Part shown: piece by piece, positions 6,685-14,069 of the stretch | How positions within the stretch are numbered: the stretch's first letter is position 1 | Layout of the letters: each line of letters starts with the position of its first letter | DNA from: JBEKZQ01 sp049509675 | GTDB taxonomy: Bacteria; Planctomycetota; Planctomycetia; Pirellulales; Thermoguttaceae | Length of the DNA stretch: 22,003 nt | Direction: 5' to 3' | Assembly: GCA_049509675.1 (NCBI GenBank) | Contig: JBEKZQ010000031.1 | Location: 1-22,003 of the forward strand | Made by a program: the position numbers and the translations under genes | The notes under the pieces: generated by a model | What the model saw: the letters and a program-made list of their open reading frames with translations, nothing else | Told to the model about the DNA's origin: nothing | Database searches by the model: none

Positions 6685-7551
6685 ATGTATCGAGCGCCTT
6701 ACACCAAAGAGATCAGCCGCCAGAACAAGGCCTGTTTCCTGTTCTTGCTGGACCAGTCCTACTCGATGGAGGAACCCTTGGGGAATTCGCCCAACCGCAA
6801 GTGCGACGAGCTCGCGGCGGCCATCAACGGCTGGCTGCAGAACATGGCCATCCGGGCCAGCGGCGACCAGGGCATCAAGGACTGGATGGACATCGGCGTC
6901 TTCGGCTACCGCACCGATCAGCAGGCCAATCCGATCATCGAATCGGCCTTGCAGGGCCCGCTGGCCGGCAGGACACTGGTCTCGATTCCCGAGATCGGCG
7001 CCGCGCCGGTCCGCATCGATGCGCGCGTGCAATACATCCCGGACGAAGAGACGGGCGAAATGATCCAGGTCCCCTGCGAAGTGCCGGTGTGGGTCGATCC
7101 GCGCTGCGAAGGCGGTACGCCCATGTGCCACATGCTATACACGGCCCACCAGATCCTGACGGATTGGATCGCCCAGCATCCGCATAGTTTCCCGCCCATC
7201 GTGGTCCATATCAGCGACGGCGAGTCGCAGGACGGCAACCCGATCCCCTACGCCGAGGCGATCAAGGCCCTGGCCACCGAGGACGGCAACGTGTTGTTGT
7301 TCAATTGCCACCTGTCGATGACCGCCGCCGACCCGTTCATGTTTCCCGCCACCGACCAGGGGCTGCCCGACGAGCTGGCCCGGGCCCTGTTCCACATGTC
7401 GAGCGTGCTGCCCGAACCGTTCTATCGCCACGCGGTGATGGAGGGTTTTCCCTTGCAGCCCAGCGCCCGCGGCATGGCGTTCAATGCCGACATGGTTTGC
7501 TTGATCCAGTTCTTGAACATGGGCACGCAAGCGGCGCCCGGGCTGCGATAA
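6685..7551 (+). CDS. TerY-like vWA-domain protein
   Basis: A 288-aa soluble von Willebrand factor A protein. The metal-binding MIDAS is complete: DQSYS (23-27), T145 in GGTPM and D178 in ISDGES. vWA domains of this class bind a metal and partner proteins; TerY is the founding example in the tellurium-resistance neighbourhood. A 60-residue insertion (about 80-140) between the strand FGYR and the GGT motif is a visible variation. AGGAG lies nine bases before the ATG, 18 bp after the kinase stop, so the genes form one operon. In TerY-P triads the vWA protein is expected to bridge kinase and phosphatase; that is inference. Confidence 0.88.
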   Translation: MYRAPYTKEISRQNKACFLFLLDQSYSMEEPLGNSPNRKCDELAAAINGWLQNMAIRASGDQGIKDWMDIGVFGYRTDQQANPIIESALQGPLAGRTLVSIPEIGAAPVRIDARVQYIPDEETGEMIQVPCEVPVWVDPRCEGGTPMCHMLYTAHQILTDWIAQHPHSFPPIVVHISDGESQDGNPIPYAEAIKALATEDGNVLLFNCHLSMTAADPFMFPATDQGLPDELARALFHMSSVLPEPFYRHAVMEGFPLQPSARGMAFNADMVCLIQFLNMGTQAAPGLR

Positions 7552-7555
7552 CAAG

Positions 7556-7633
7556 GTAGTAGGCACCGGGCGCCGTGCGCAGCATGGTCGGTGTGCCGTA
7601 ACTAGCGGGCGCTACACGGAGTGTGCCTGCTAC
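7556..7633. repeat. Inverted-repeat element between vWA and PP2C genes (78 bp)
   Basis: The ends GTAGTAGGCAC (7556-7566) and GTGCCTGCTAC (7623-7633) are inverted with one mismatch. The inside is GC-rich with partly complementary segments. It nearly fills the gap between the two operon genes. Confidence 0.6.
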
Positions 7634-7674
7634 GATTTTGCAGTATACTCCCAAGCGACGAGGGGATGCCCACC

Positions 7675-8667
7675 ATGCGATTCCAATCGCGCGTGTTCAC
7701 GCTGGCCAAGGATCCCGAGCAGCCGCGGGAGTATCAGGATGCGTCGCAGACGGATGCCGAGCACGGCATCGCCGTCATTGCCGACGGCGTTTCCTCGGCC
7801 ATTTTTTCGGCCCAATGGGCCGCCTTGTTGACCGAGGCGGTCGCGGCCGACCCGCCCAACCCGCGCGACCCGGCGGCCTTTGGCCAGTGGCTTTGCCGCC
7901 AGCGGGCGGCCTGGGCCGGGCGGATCGACACCAGCGACCTGGCCTGGTTTCAGCGGGCGAAACTGCCCGCCGGCGCGTTTTCCACCCTCTTGTGGATCCG
8001 CCTTCTCACGGCCGATCCCCAACCGGCAGGCAATTACGGCGGTTATCGCTTGCAAGGCTTCGCCATCGGCGATAGCTGCCTGTTCCAGGTGCGCGGCGGC
8101 GAGTTGGTCCGCACCTTCCCCATCCAGGCCGCAGAAGAGTTCCAGGCCGACCCGATCGTGTTGGGCAGCGTCGATCTGGGCCGCGACCACCTCGCCGAGT
8201 TCGCCGCGCTGGACGAGCACTGTTTCCCCGACGACCGCCTCGTGTTGTGTACCGACGCCTTGGCGGAATGGGCCCTGCACTGCTACCAGTCGGGCCACGC
8301 CCCCGACTGGGACTCTTGCTGGGACAGCACCGAGGAACAGTGGCAGGCCGAGATCACCGAGCTGCGGCAACAGCGGCACATGCGCTACGACGACACCACG
8401 ATGGTCCTGCTGCGGGTGGTGCCCGAAGGCGTGGAAGCGGCCCACGCACCGCCGCCGCTGCCCGGGCGAGAAGCCGCGGCCGCGCCCGAGTCGGACAATC
8501 TGTCCTGGCTGGCCGACGCCGCCGCCGGCCCCTCGGTCTCCGAGCAGATTGCCGAGCGATTCGATCGCACTTCCGAGCAGATCGTTGAGGGCATGAAGAA
8601 GCTCAAAGAGAAGGCCCTGGAGAAGTATTGGGAGAAGTTCGGCAAGAACAAGAAGCGGAAGAAGTAG
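7675..8667 (+). CDS. PP2C-family protein serine/threonine phosphatase
   Basis: A 330-aa PP2C phosphatase. Metal-binding motifs are in order: EYQDAS (D22), IADGVSS (D37-G38), IGDSC (131-135), CTDALAEW (D194) and YDDTT (D239-D240). The core ends near residue 250. A linker rich in Ala and Pro and a lysine-rich tail (KKLKEKALEKYWEKF) follow, possibly a short coiled coil or nucleic-acid/partner contact. The start at 7675 is preferred over GTG 7621 and ATG 7666 because AGGGG lies nine bases before it and the PP2C first strand (FQSRVFTLAK) begins at once. The expected role is to reverse the neighbouring kinase. Confidence 0.88.
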   Translation: MRFQSRVFTLAKDPEQPREYQDASQTDAEHGIAVIADGVSSAIFSAQWAALLTEAVAADPPNPRDPAAFGQWLCRQRAAWAGRIDTSDLAWFQRAKLPAGAFSTLLWIRLLTADPQPAGNYGGYRLQGFAIGDSCLFQVRGGELVRTFPIQAAEEFQADPIVLGSVDLGRDHLAEFAALDEHCFPDDRLVLCTDALAEWALHCYQSGHAPDWDSCWDSTEEQWQAEITELRQQRHMRYDDTTMVLLRVVPEGVEAAHAPPPLPGREAAAAPESDNLSWLADAAAGPSVSEQIAERFDRTSEQIVEGMKKLKEKALEKYWEKFGKNKKRKK

Positions 8668-8682
8668 GATGAAGGTGTTTCC

Positions 8683-9732
8683 ATGCGCGTCTGGCAATGG
8701 ATCGTGCTGAGTGCGGCCCTGATTGGCCCTGCCGCGGCGCCCGTGGCCGCAGCCGAGTCGTCTCCGGCCGAAACGAACCGGCTGCTGGCCAAGTTCCGCG
8801 CGGCGGCGAAAGATCCGGACCGCCGGGCCGAGCTCGTCGGCCAGGCCATTCAGTCGGGCCCCGTGGCGCTTTCCGCGCTGTTTAGCGTGGTTTCCCGCGA
8901 AATGGCCCCCGAACTGAAACGCTACACGGCAAAGCTCTATCAGAAGGCCGGACCCCTGGCCCGCAAGAAACTGGCCAAGGCGCCGATGACCGAGCTGGCC
9001 CGACTTCGCCTCACGGTGTTGGCTTTGCAGCAGTCGGCGGAGTTCAGCCACGAGTTGATCGCGGCCAAGGGCACCCCGGCCTTGAAGCAGTTGGAGGAGA
9101 TGTGCGTGATCGATCGCCGCGACTTGCTCGACCAGACGCCGGGGCTCAAGGACGATCGCCGGAAGCTCTTTGCGCAAGGGCGGCTGTGGGAGCGCTGCGC
9201 CGTGGCCCTGTACGAGCGCTTGCCGGACGACCAGAACAAACCCAAGGAGCCGCCCAGCTTCGAGAACTTCTTGCAAGGAGAGGAGGCGCTGGCGGCCGGC
9301 CTGGCCACGCCCATGGACCCCGTGACGCGCGGCGTCTTGGCCGCCAACGCCCGGCTGGCGACGCAACTGGACCCCGAGGAGGCCAAAACCATTCTGGCCC
9401 TGAACCTGACGCGGAATCTGCTGGGGCTCTCGGCCGTGGCCATCGATCTGAAACTCTGCGCCGCGGCCCGCGACCACTCGGCCGACATGCAGAAACTGAA
9501 TTTCTTCGCCCACGAGTCGCCCGTGGAAGGCAAGCGCTCGCCTTGGGACCGGGCCAAGCGGTTCGGCGCCAGCGCATCGGCCGAGAACATCGCCTTGGGC
9601 TGTCACGACGGCAAGCACGCCAACCAGATGTGGTTCGAGAGCCCCGGTCATCACCGCAACATGCTGGCCCGGCACGCCCGGGTCGGCGTCGGCCGTGCCG
9701 GCGTCCATTACACGGAGATGTTCGGCGATTAG
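8683..9732 (+). CDS. Secreted CAP-domain (SCP/PR-1) protein
   Basis: A 349-aa protein with a signal peptide (about 1-24), a helical region (25-230) of unknown family and a C-terminal CAP domain (about 237-347). CAP landmarks visible are LTRNLLGL (242-249), ARDHSADM (262-269), FFAHESP (274-280), AENIALG (300-306) and WFESPGHHRNML (317-328). Bacterial CAP proteins are extracytoplasmic; their activity is poorly defined, and some bind lipids or cell-wall components. It starts 15 bp after the PP2C stop with GAAGG upstream, so it is probably the fourth gene of the operon. If so, a cytoplasmic phosphorylation switch is co-expressed with an exported protein. Confidence 0.85.
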   Translation: MRVWQWIVLSAALIGPAAAPVAAAESSPAETNRLLAKFRAAAKDPDRRAELVGQAIQSGPVALSALFSVVSREMAPELKRYTAKLYQKAGPLARKKLAKAPMTELARLRLTVLALQQSAEFSHELIAAKGTPALKQLEEMCVIDRRDLLDQTPGLKDDRRKLFAQGRLWERCAVALYERLPDDQNKPKEPPSFENFLQGEEALAAGLATPMDPVTRGVLAANARLATQLDPEEAKTILALNLTRNLLGLSAVAIDLKLCAAARDHSADMQKLNFFAHESPVEGKRSPWDRAKRFGASASAENIALGCHDGKHANQMWFESPGHHRNMLARHARVGVGRAGVHYTEMFGD

Positions 9733-9785
9733 CGGGGTGATTCAAAATCGCGGGGTATGATTCCCGTGCAAATCGATCGAATTGG

Positions 9786-9913
9786 GTGCCACTGGCTTTG
9801 CCAGTGTTCGTCGCCTGACAAGCACCCCGTGGCACGCGAGCGCGACTGCCCATTCTACCCCGCAAAACATTGGAACCTCGCCCCGCCCAAAGCACTGGCA
9901 AAGCCAGTGGCAC
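9786..9913. repeat. 128-bp element with perfect 21-bp ends that are themselves palindromes
   Basis: The left end 9786-9806 and the right end 9893-9913 are exact inverted copies. Each contains the hairpin CACTGGC-(TTT/AAA)-GCCAGTG. The 86 bp between them contain no gene. The same palindrome, with TAT in the loop, is found in frame inside the BatA-like gene at 14257-14320. Confidence 0.85.
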
Positions 9914-10010
9914 ACTGCGGGCGGGCAAGAAAACGCTTGCAACTCGCACAATCCTGGCTATGCTGGGAGGAATTACCGTGGCCATCACTTTTTCACCAGG
10001 AGAATCAGTC

Positions 10011-10775
10011 ATGCGAACGCTAAATTCACTCGTGGGCGGTTTGCGGCACAATCGCTGGACGCCGGGCATCCTCTTGCTGGCCTTTGTCGGGGTGGTCGTG
10101 TCGGCCTGCGGCGTCGAATACGAGAGCGGCATCCGTTGGAAAGAGCCCAAGGTGATCGAGCCCGGTCTGCTGGGCGGCCCGCCCTCGGACGCCGTGGTGC
10201 TCTTCGACGGCAAGGACATGTCGGCCTGGAAGGACGCCCAGGCCTGGCGCGTGGAGAAGGACTACGTCATCTCGGGCGGTCACGACATCCAGACCAAGCA
10301 GGCCTTCGGCGATTGCCAACTCCACGTGGAATGGGCCACGCCGGCCAAGGTCGAGGGCAGCGGCCAGGGACGCGGCAACAGCGGCGTCTTCCTCATGAGC
10401 ACCTACGAACTGCAGGTCCTCGACTCGTACAAGAACCCCACCTACTATGACGGCCAGGCGGCCTCGATCTACAAGCAGCATCCGCCCATGGTCAACGCCT
10501 GCCGCAAGCCGGGCGAGTGGCAGAGCTACGACATCCTCTTCACCGCCCCGCATTTCGACGCCCAGGGCAAGCTCACCAAGCCGGCCTACGAGACCGTCCT
10601 GCACAACGGCGTGGTGGTGCAGAACCATTTCGAGATTCTGGGCGCAACCTCCTGGGACCAGAAGCCGCGCTACACGGCGCATCCCGCCAAGATGCCCGTC
10701 TCGTTGCAGTTCCACGGCAACCCGGTGCGCTTCCGCAACATCTGGATTCGCGAAATGTGCGAGCCGCAGTTGTAA
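10011..10775 (+). CDS. DUF1080 (3-keto-disaccharide hydrolase family) lipoprotein
   Basis: A 254-aa protein of the DUF1080 family, a concanavalin-like fold very abundant in planctomycetes and named after 3-keto-disaccharide hydrolysis. A hydrophobic N-terminus ends in VVVSAC, a lipobox with C33 as the lipidated residue. Family blocks follow: VVLFDGKDMSAW, GNSGVFLM, YELQVLDSY and a final IWIREM strand. AGGAGA lies seven bases before the ATG at 10011. An in-frame GTG at 9978 also has a good site (GGAGG, seven bases), which would add 11 residues before the signal. It ends 6 bp from the convergent ppiC stop. Confidence 0.88.
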   Translation: MRTLNSLVGGLRHNRWTPGILLLAFVGVVVSACGVEYESGIRWKEPKVIEPGLLGGPPSDAVVLFDGKDMSAWKDAQAWRVEKDYVISGGHDIQTKQAFGDCQLHVEWATPAKVEGSGQGRGNSGVFLMSTYELQVLDSYKNPTYYDGQAASIYKQHPPMVNACRKPGEWQSYDILFTAPHFDAQGKLTKPAYETVLHNGVVVQNHFEILGATSWDQKPRYTAHPAKMPVSLQFHGNPVRFRNIWIREMCEPQL

Positions 10776-10781
10776 CGGCCC

Positions 10782-11063
10782 TCACGGCGTGCGGCTGGTG
10801 ATTTCAATCAGGTGATAGCCGAACCGCGTCTTGATCGGGCCGTGGACCTTGCCCAATTCCTTGTGAAAGACGACCTTGTCGAACTCGGAGACCATCTGGC
10901 CCGGGCGGAACTCACCCAGGTCGCCGCCCTGTCTGCTGGAGGGGCACAGCGAGTGTTCGCGGGCGACTTTGGCAAAGTCGGCCCCGCCGTCGATCTCGGC
11001 CTTGAGTTGGTCGCAGATATCGCGGCTCTCCACGAGGATGTGCCGAGCACGCGCTTTGGCCAT
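10782..11063 (-). CDS. ppiC: Parvulin-type peptidyl-prolyl cis-trans isomerase
   Basis: A 93-aa single-domain parvulin with the same length and layout as Escherichia coli PpiC. Active-site residues are present: H8 in ARHILV, C40 in HSLCPS, GGDLGEF (46-52), the FDKVVF pocket (61-66) and H84 in FGYH. No signal peptide, so cytoplasmic. It speeds up proline isomerisation in folding proteins. GGGAGAA lies upstream of the ATG. It sits downstream of the MoxR operon on the same strand but is separated from it by 174 bp containing a hairpin repeat, so it may have its own promoter. Confidence 0.95.
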   Translation of the reverse strand: MAKARARHILVESRDICDQLKAEIDGGADFAKVAREHSLCPSSRQGGDLGEFRPGQMVSEFDKVVFHKELGKVHGPIKTRFGYHLIEITSRTP

Positions 11064-11115
11064 TGTCCGTTCTCCCAGTCGCTGTTCAGGTGATCATGCC
11101 GAGCCCACAGGCATT

Positions 11116-11180
11116 GGGCGCCACTGCTGGCTCGCGCGAGCAGTGCCGAAAGCACGGTTGGGCAAGCCAACCGTGGCACC
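11116..11180. repeat. Double-hairpin dispersed repeat, copy b (65 bp)
   Basis: Same design and length as 2933-2997: outer GGCGCCA/TGGCACC, a CACTGCT/AGCAGTG hairpin, then CACGGTTGG/CCAACCGTG around GCAAG. The first loop is rearranged to CTCGCGCGAG, which extends its stem. It lies between the small secreted gene and ppiC. Confidence 0.85.
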
Positions 11181-11237
11181 GCAAACGCAGAAGTATACCG
11201 TATGTCGGGGAAACTACAAGCCGCCCGCACGGCGCGC

Positions 11238-11549
11238 TCACCGGCCGCGCCGGTTCATAAGCTCGAAATACCGGCGCAGCAGCGGCCGATAGCCGGCCGG
11301 TAGCCAACGGCCCTCGACGACTACTTCCGCCGGCCTGGCGGCCGCACTGCCGGCCGCCGCCTTGCCAGCGGCTTCGGCCAGTTTCTCCAGGCTCGGTGCG
11401 GAAGCCCAGTCATGGGCCGCGGCCGGCACGTCGGCCGGCGGCGCGATTCGCCAGGAAACCTCGGCCGCGCCGGTCGCACCGGCATGGCAGGCCAGGCAGA
11501 GCCAAAGGGGCCAACAGACGCGCAGAACGTACCGTGCGCTGCCTCTCAT
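11238..11549 (-). CDS. Small exported protein at the end of the MoxR/vWA operon
   Basis: A 103-aa protein with a signal peptide (about 1-28), an Ala-rich middle and a basic C-terminus ending YRPLLRRYFELMNRRG. Its ATG overlaps the stop of the preceding vWA gene as ATGA, which strongly supports a real, translationally coupled gene. No Pfam-level family is recognised. The position suggests a periplasmic accessory of the membrane vWA proteins. Confidence 0.7.
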   Translation of the reverse strand: MRGSARYVLRVCWPLWLCLACHAGATGAAEVSWRIAPPADVPAAAHDWASAPSLEKLAEAAGKAAAGSAAARPAEVVVEGRWLPAGYRPLLRRYFELMNRRGR

Positions 11550-14068
11550 TTTGTACCTCGCCGCACGAGATCGATTCGTTTCAAGACCAGGTCGAGCAAG
11601 AACACGAGCACCGCGGCGGCCAACAGATAGGGCGTCAGATCGATCGCCTGCGCAACCGCGGCCAACGGCGCGGAAAACAGCTCCTCCGCTTTCGGGTTGA
11701 AGCGGCCGCCGCTGGTTTTCGCGACCGCCCGCAACAAAGCCTCGTTCGTGGGCCGCACCTGCAACCGCTCGGGATAGGCCAGCACCAGGCCGGCGCGCCG
11801 GGCATCGGCCAGGCGTCCTTGGTAATGGAGCTTCGTTTCCAGGTAATACGTGCCGGGCGGGTCCGCCGCCAGTGAGGCTGCATACCGGCCGGGGGCAACT
11901 TGCGGCAGCACTGGCAAAGCCGGCGGCACGCGGGGGATTTCGCCTGCCGCTTGCGGTTTTGCGTCATTGCCGAGAAGGCACTGCAAGCCGGCCTCGGCCC
12001 CGTTGACGAAGCGCCCGTCACGATCGGCGGCCTCCAGCGTCACGTCGATCCGGCCGTGCCGGTAATCGCAGTCGAGCGTACACAGTCCGCCCGGGTCGGT
12101 TCGCATCGCGTGCCGCGCTAGTTGCTGCCAGAAGCGGGCGAACCCCGGCCAGCCGAGCCAGGCGGCCGCCCAGCGGCTTTGGATGTCGGAAGTGAAGGCC
12201 GCGCTGGTGCCCGATCCGTAGTGCCACAGGACCAACAGCGGGTCGCCCGCCGGCGAGGCCAGGACGGTCTGACTGCCCGGCTTGGGTTGCGTCTCGACGT
12301 AGCCCAGCAGCTTGGGCGCGTGTGGCAGGTCCAGTCCGCCGAGCAACTGGGCCGCGTGTTCCACGTGCGGCGAGAAGGGCTCCTCGTCGATCCCCTCGCG
12401 CAGGGCGTTTTGCGTGGCCATCTCGAAGATTTTCGGGATCGACTCCGCCTTATCGCAGAAGTAACTATGTCCCTTGGCCCGCTGGGCCATGCCCGTCAAG
12501 AGCGGGCGTGCGGGTTCCGTGCCCAGTCCCACGGTGGAGACGCTGATGCCGGCCGCCGCGATCTGCCCCACCAGCGCGTCGAAATCGCCGGGATGCGATA
12601 CGCCGTCGGTCTCGACGATCATGTGCTTCAGGTCGGCGTAGGCGTCGCGCAAGGCAAGGTAGGCCCGCTCCATGGCCGGGTACATGCTCGTGCCGCCGCC
12701 CGCGGCAATGGTGTCGATCGTCTTGAGGATCTGCTCTTTGTCGGTGGCCGAATGCAGCGAGCAGACCCAATGGCTCTGGTCCTCGAAGGCCAGCACGCCG
12801 ATCTGATCGCGCGGGCCCAGCATGGCCACCGCCCGCCGCGTCGCCTGCTTGGCCAGGGCGATGCTCGGGCCTTCCATCGAGCCGGAGATGTCCAGCACCA
12901 GCACCATGGCCAGGCTGGGCTTGGGGCGCGGCCGGCGCACCTGCGAAACGACCGGCAAGACGTCTTCCAAGGGCGTGCCGTGATAGCCGCCGGCGGTGAA
13001 GGCCTGGTCGCCGCCGACCACGATCAACCCGCCTCCCTCATGTACCCAACGGCCCAAGGCGGTCGTCCCCTCGCCCGGCCACGACGTGGCCGGCACGTTC
13101 GCCACGATGGCCAGGTCATAGCGGTTCCAGTCTTCCAACCGCGCGGGCAGTTCTTCCGGCGGCCGAACCTCCACGTCGATGTTTGCCGCCTTCAGGGCCT
13201 TGGCCAGATGTCCGGCCAACAACGGCTGACTCTCGACGATCAGCACGCGCGGCCTTGGGCCAACGAGCACCACGCAGCCGCCTTGGTTGTTCTCTGCAAT
13301 CGTGTCTTGATAGCCGGTAATCTTGGCCCGCAGCACGATCGCTGGCCCGGCGGGGGCGACCAGCGGGAAACGGAAGCGGTTCTCGCCCTTGGTCACGTAC
13401 TCCTTTTCGCGGACGACCGTGTCTTTGCCCGCGAGCAACTCCAAGGTGCCGTCGCCCTCGTGCGTCGATTGGAGCAAAACGTCCGCGTAGAACGGTTCGC
13501 CCTCGCGCACCCGCGCCGGGGCCCGCACCGAGGAAACGTAAACTTCATGTTCCGGACCGCCGGGCAAGGGAACGGTCGAGATCGGCACGCCGGCCGACAG
13601 GGCCGCCGCAACGGTCTCGGCGGCGTCGCCGCGGCCACTGGAAAACAGCACGATCTGGCCGGGTTGATCGGAAGGAATTCGGACTCGGGCGGCCAGGATG
13701 GCCGAGGTGATGCTATCGCGATGATCGCCCATCAATATGGTTTCACACCCACCGCCGCCCAAAACTTCCGCCGCCTTCTCGGCAAACGGTTGGCACACGT
13801 CGGCCGTCCGCTCGTCGGGGACGCCCGGCACGCGGTCGGCCACCAGCACCAGGTGCTGCCGCGCGTTGGGTGCGAGGATCACGGGCCCACACAACGCGGC
13901 AATCAACAGCAAGACCAACGCAATGCGCACGGCCAGCGACGCACGTTGCTGGCCGCGGGCGAGACGCACCAGGCTCTTCCGCCCGTAATAGACCAGCAGC
14001 GGCAGCACTACTAAGGCCGCCAGCCACAGCGGCCGGCCAAGCTCGTATTGCCACCTTACGTCGCCCAT
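11546..14068 (-). CDS. Membrane GATase-like / vWA-domain protein
   Basis: An 840-aa protein. Order of parts: two N-terminal membrane segments (about 13-28 and 45-66); a segment (about 70-170) that resembles a vWA fold but starts DRVPG, without MIDAS serines; a beta-sandwich-like stretch (about 175-270); a glutamine-amidotransferase-like domain (about 273-375, YDLAIVANV...GGGLIVVGG); a full vWA domain (385-560) with DISGS (393-397), T460 and D488; a periplasmic tail; and a last membrane helix (about 812-830). The GATase-like part has no visible catalytic cysteine and is probably structural. This architecture is common in planctomycetes beside MoxR and BatA-like genes. Its ATG is one base after the preceding stop (TGAGATG), so the two are coupled. 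Confidence 0.88.
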   Translation of the reverse strand: MGDVRWQYELGRPLWLAALVVLPLLVYYGRKSLVRLARGQQRASLAVRIALVLLLIAALCGPVILAPNARQHLVLVADRVPGVPDERTADVCQPFAEKAAEVLGGGGCETILMGDHRDSITSAILAARVRIPSDQPGQIVLFSSGRGDAAETVAAALSAGVPISTVPLPGGPEHEVYVSSVRAPARVREGEPFYADVLLQSTHEGDGTLELLAGKDTVVREKEYVTKGENRFRFPLVAPAGPAIVLRAKITGYQDTIAENNQGGCVVLVGPRPRVLIVESQPLLAGHLAKALKAANIDVEVRPPEELPARLEDWNRYDLAIVANVPATSWPGEGTTALGRWVHEGGGLIVVGGDQAFTAGGYHGTPLEDVLPVVSQVRRPRPKPSLAMVLVLDISGSMEGPSIALAKQATRRAVAMLGPRDQIGVLAFEDQSHWVCSLHSATDKEQILKTIDTIAAGGGTSMYPAMERAYLALRDAYADLKHMIVETDGVSHPGDFDALVGQIAAAGISVSTVGLGTEPARPLLTGMAQRAKGHSYFCDKAESIPKIFEMATQNALREGIDEEPFSPHVEHAAQLLGGLDLPHAPKLLGYVETQPKPGSQTVLASPAGDPLLVLWHYGSGTSAAFTSDIQSRWAAAWLGWPGFARFWQQLARHAMRTDPGGLCTLDCDYRHGRIDVTLEAADRDGRFVNGAEAGLQCLLGNDAKPQAAGEIPRVPPALPVLPQVAPGRYAASLAADPPGTYYLETKLHYQGRLADARRAGLVLAYPERLQVRPTNEALLRAVAKTSGGRFNPKAEELFSAPLAAVAQAIDLTPYLLAAAVLVFLLDLVLKRIDLVRRGTK

Positions 14069-14069
14069 C

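Noticed and set aside
7630..9708. 692-codon open frame on the minus strand
   Set aside because: Antisense shadow of the PP2C and CAP genes in high-GC DNA; composition is Arg/Gly/His-rich and no family motif is seen.
12122..14014. 630-codon open frame on the plus strand
   Set aside because: Shadow of the membrane vWA gene, which has clear domains and coupling with both neighbours.
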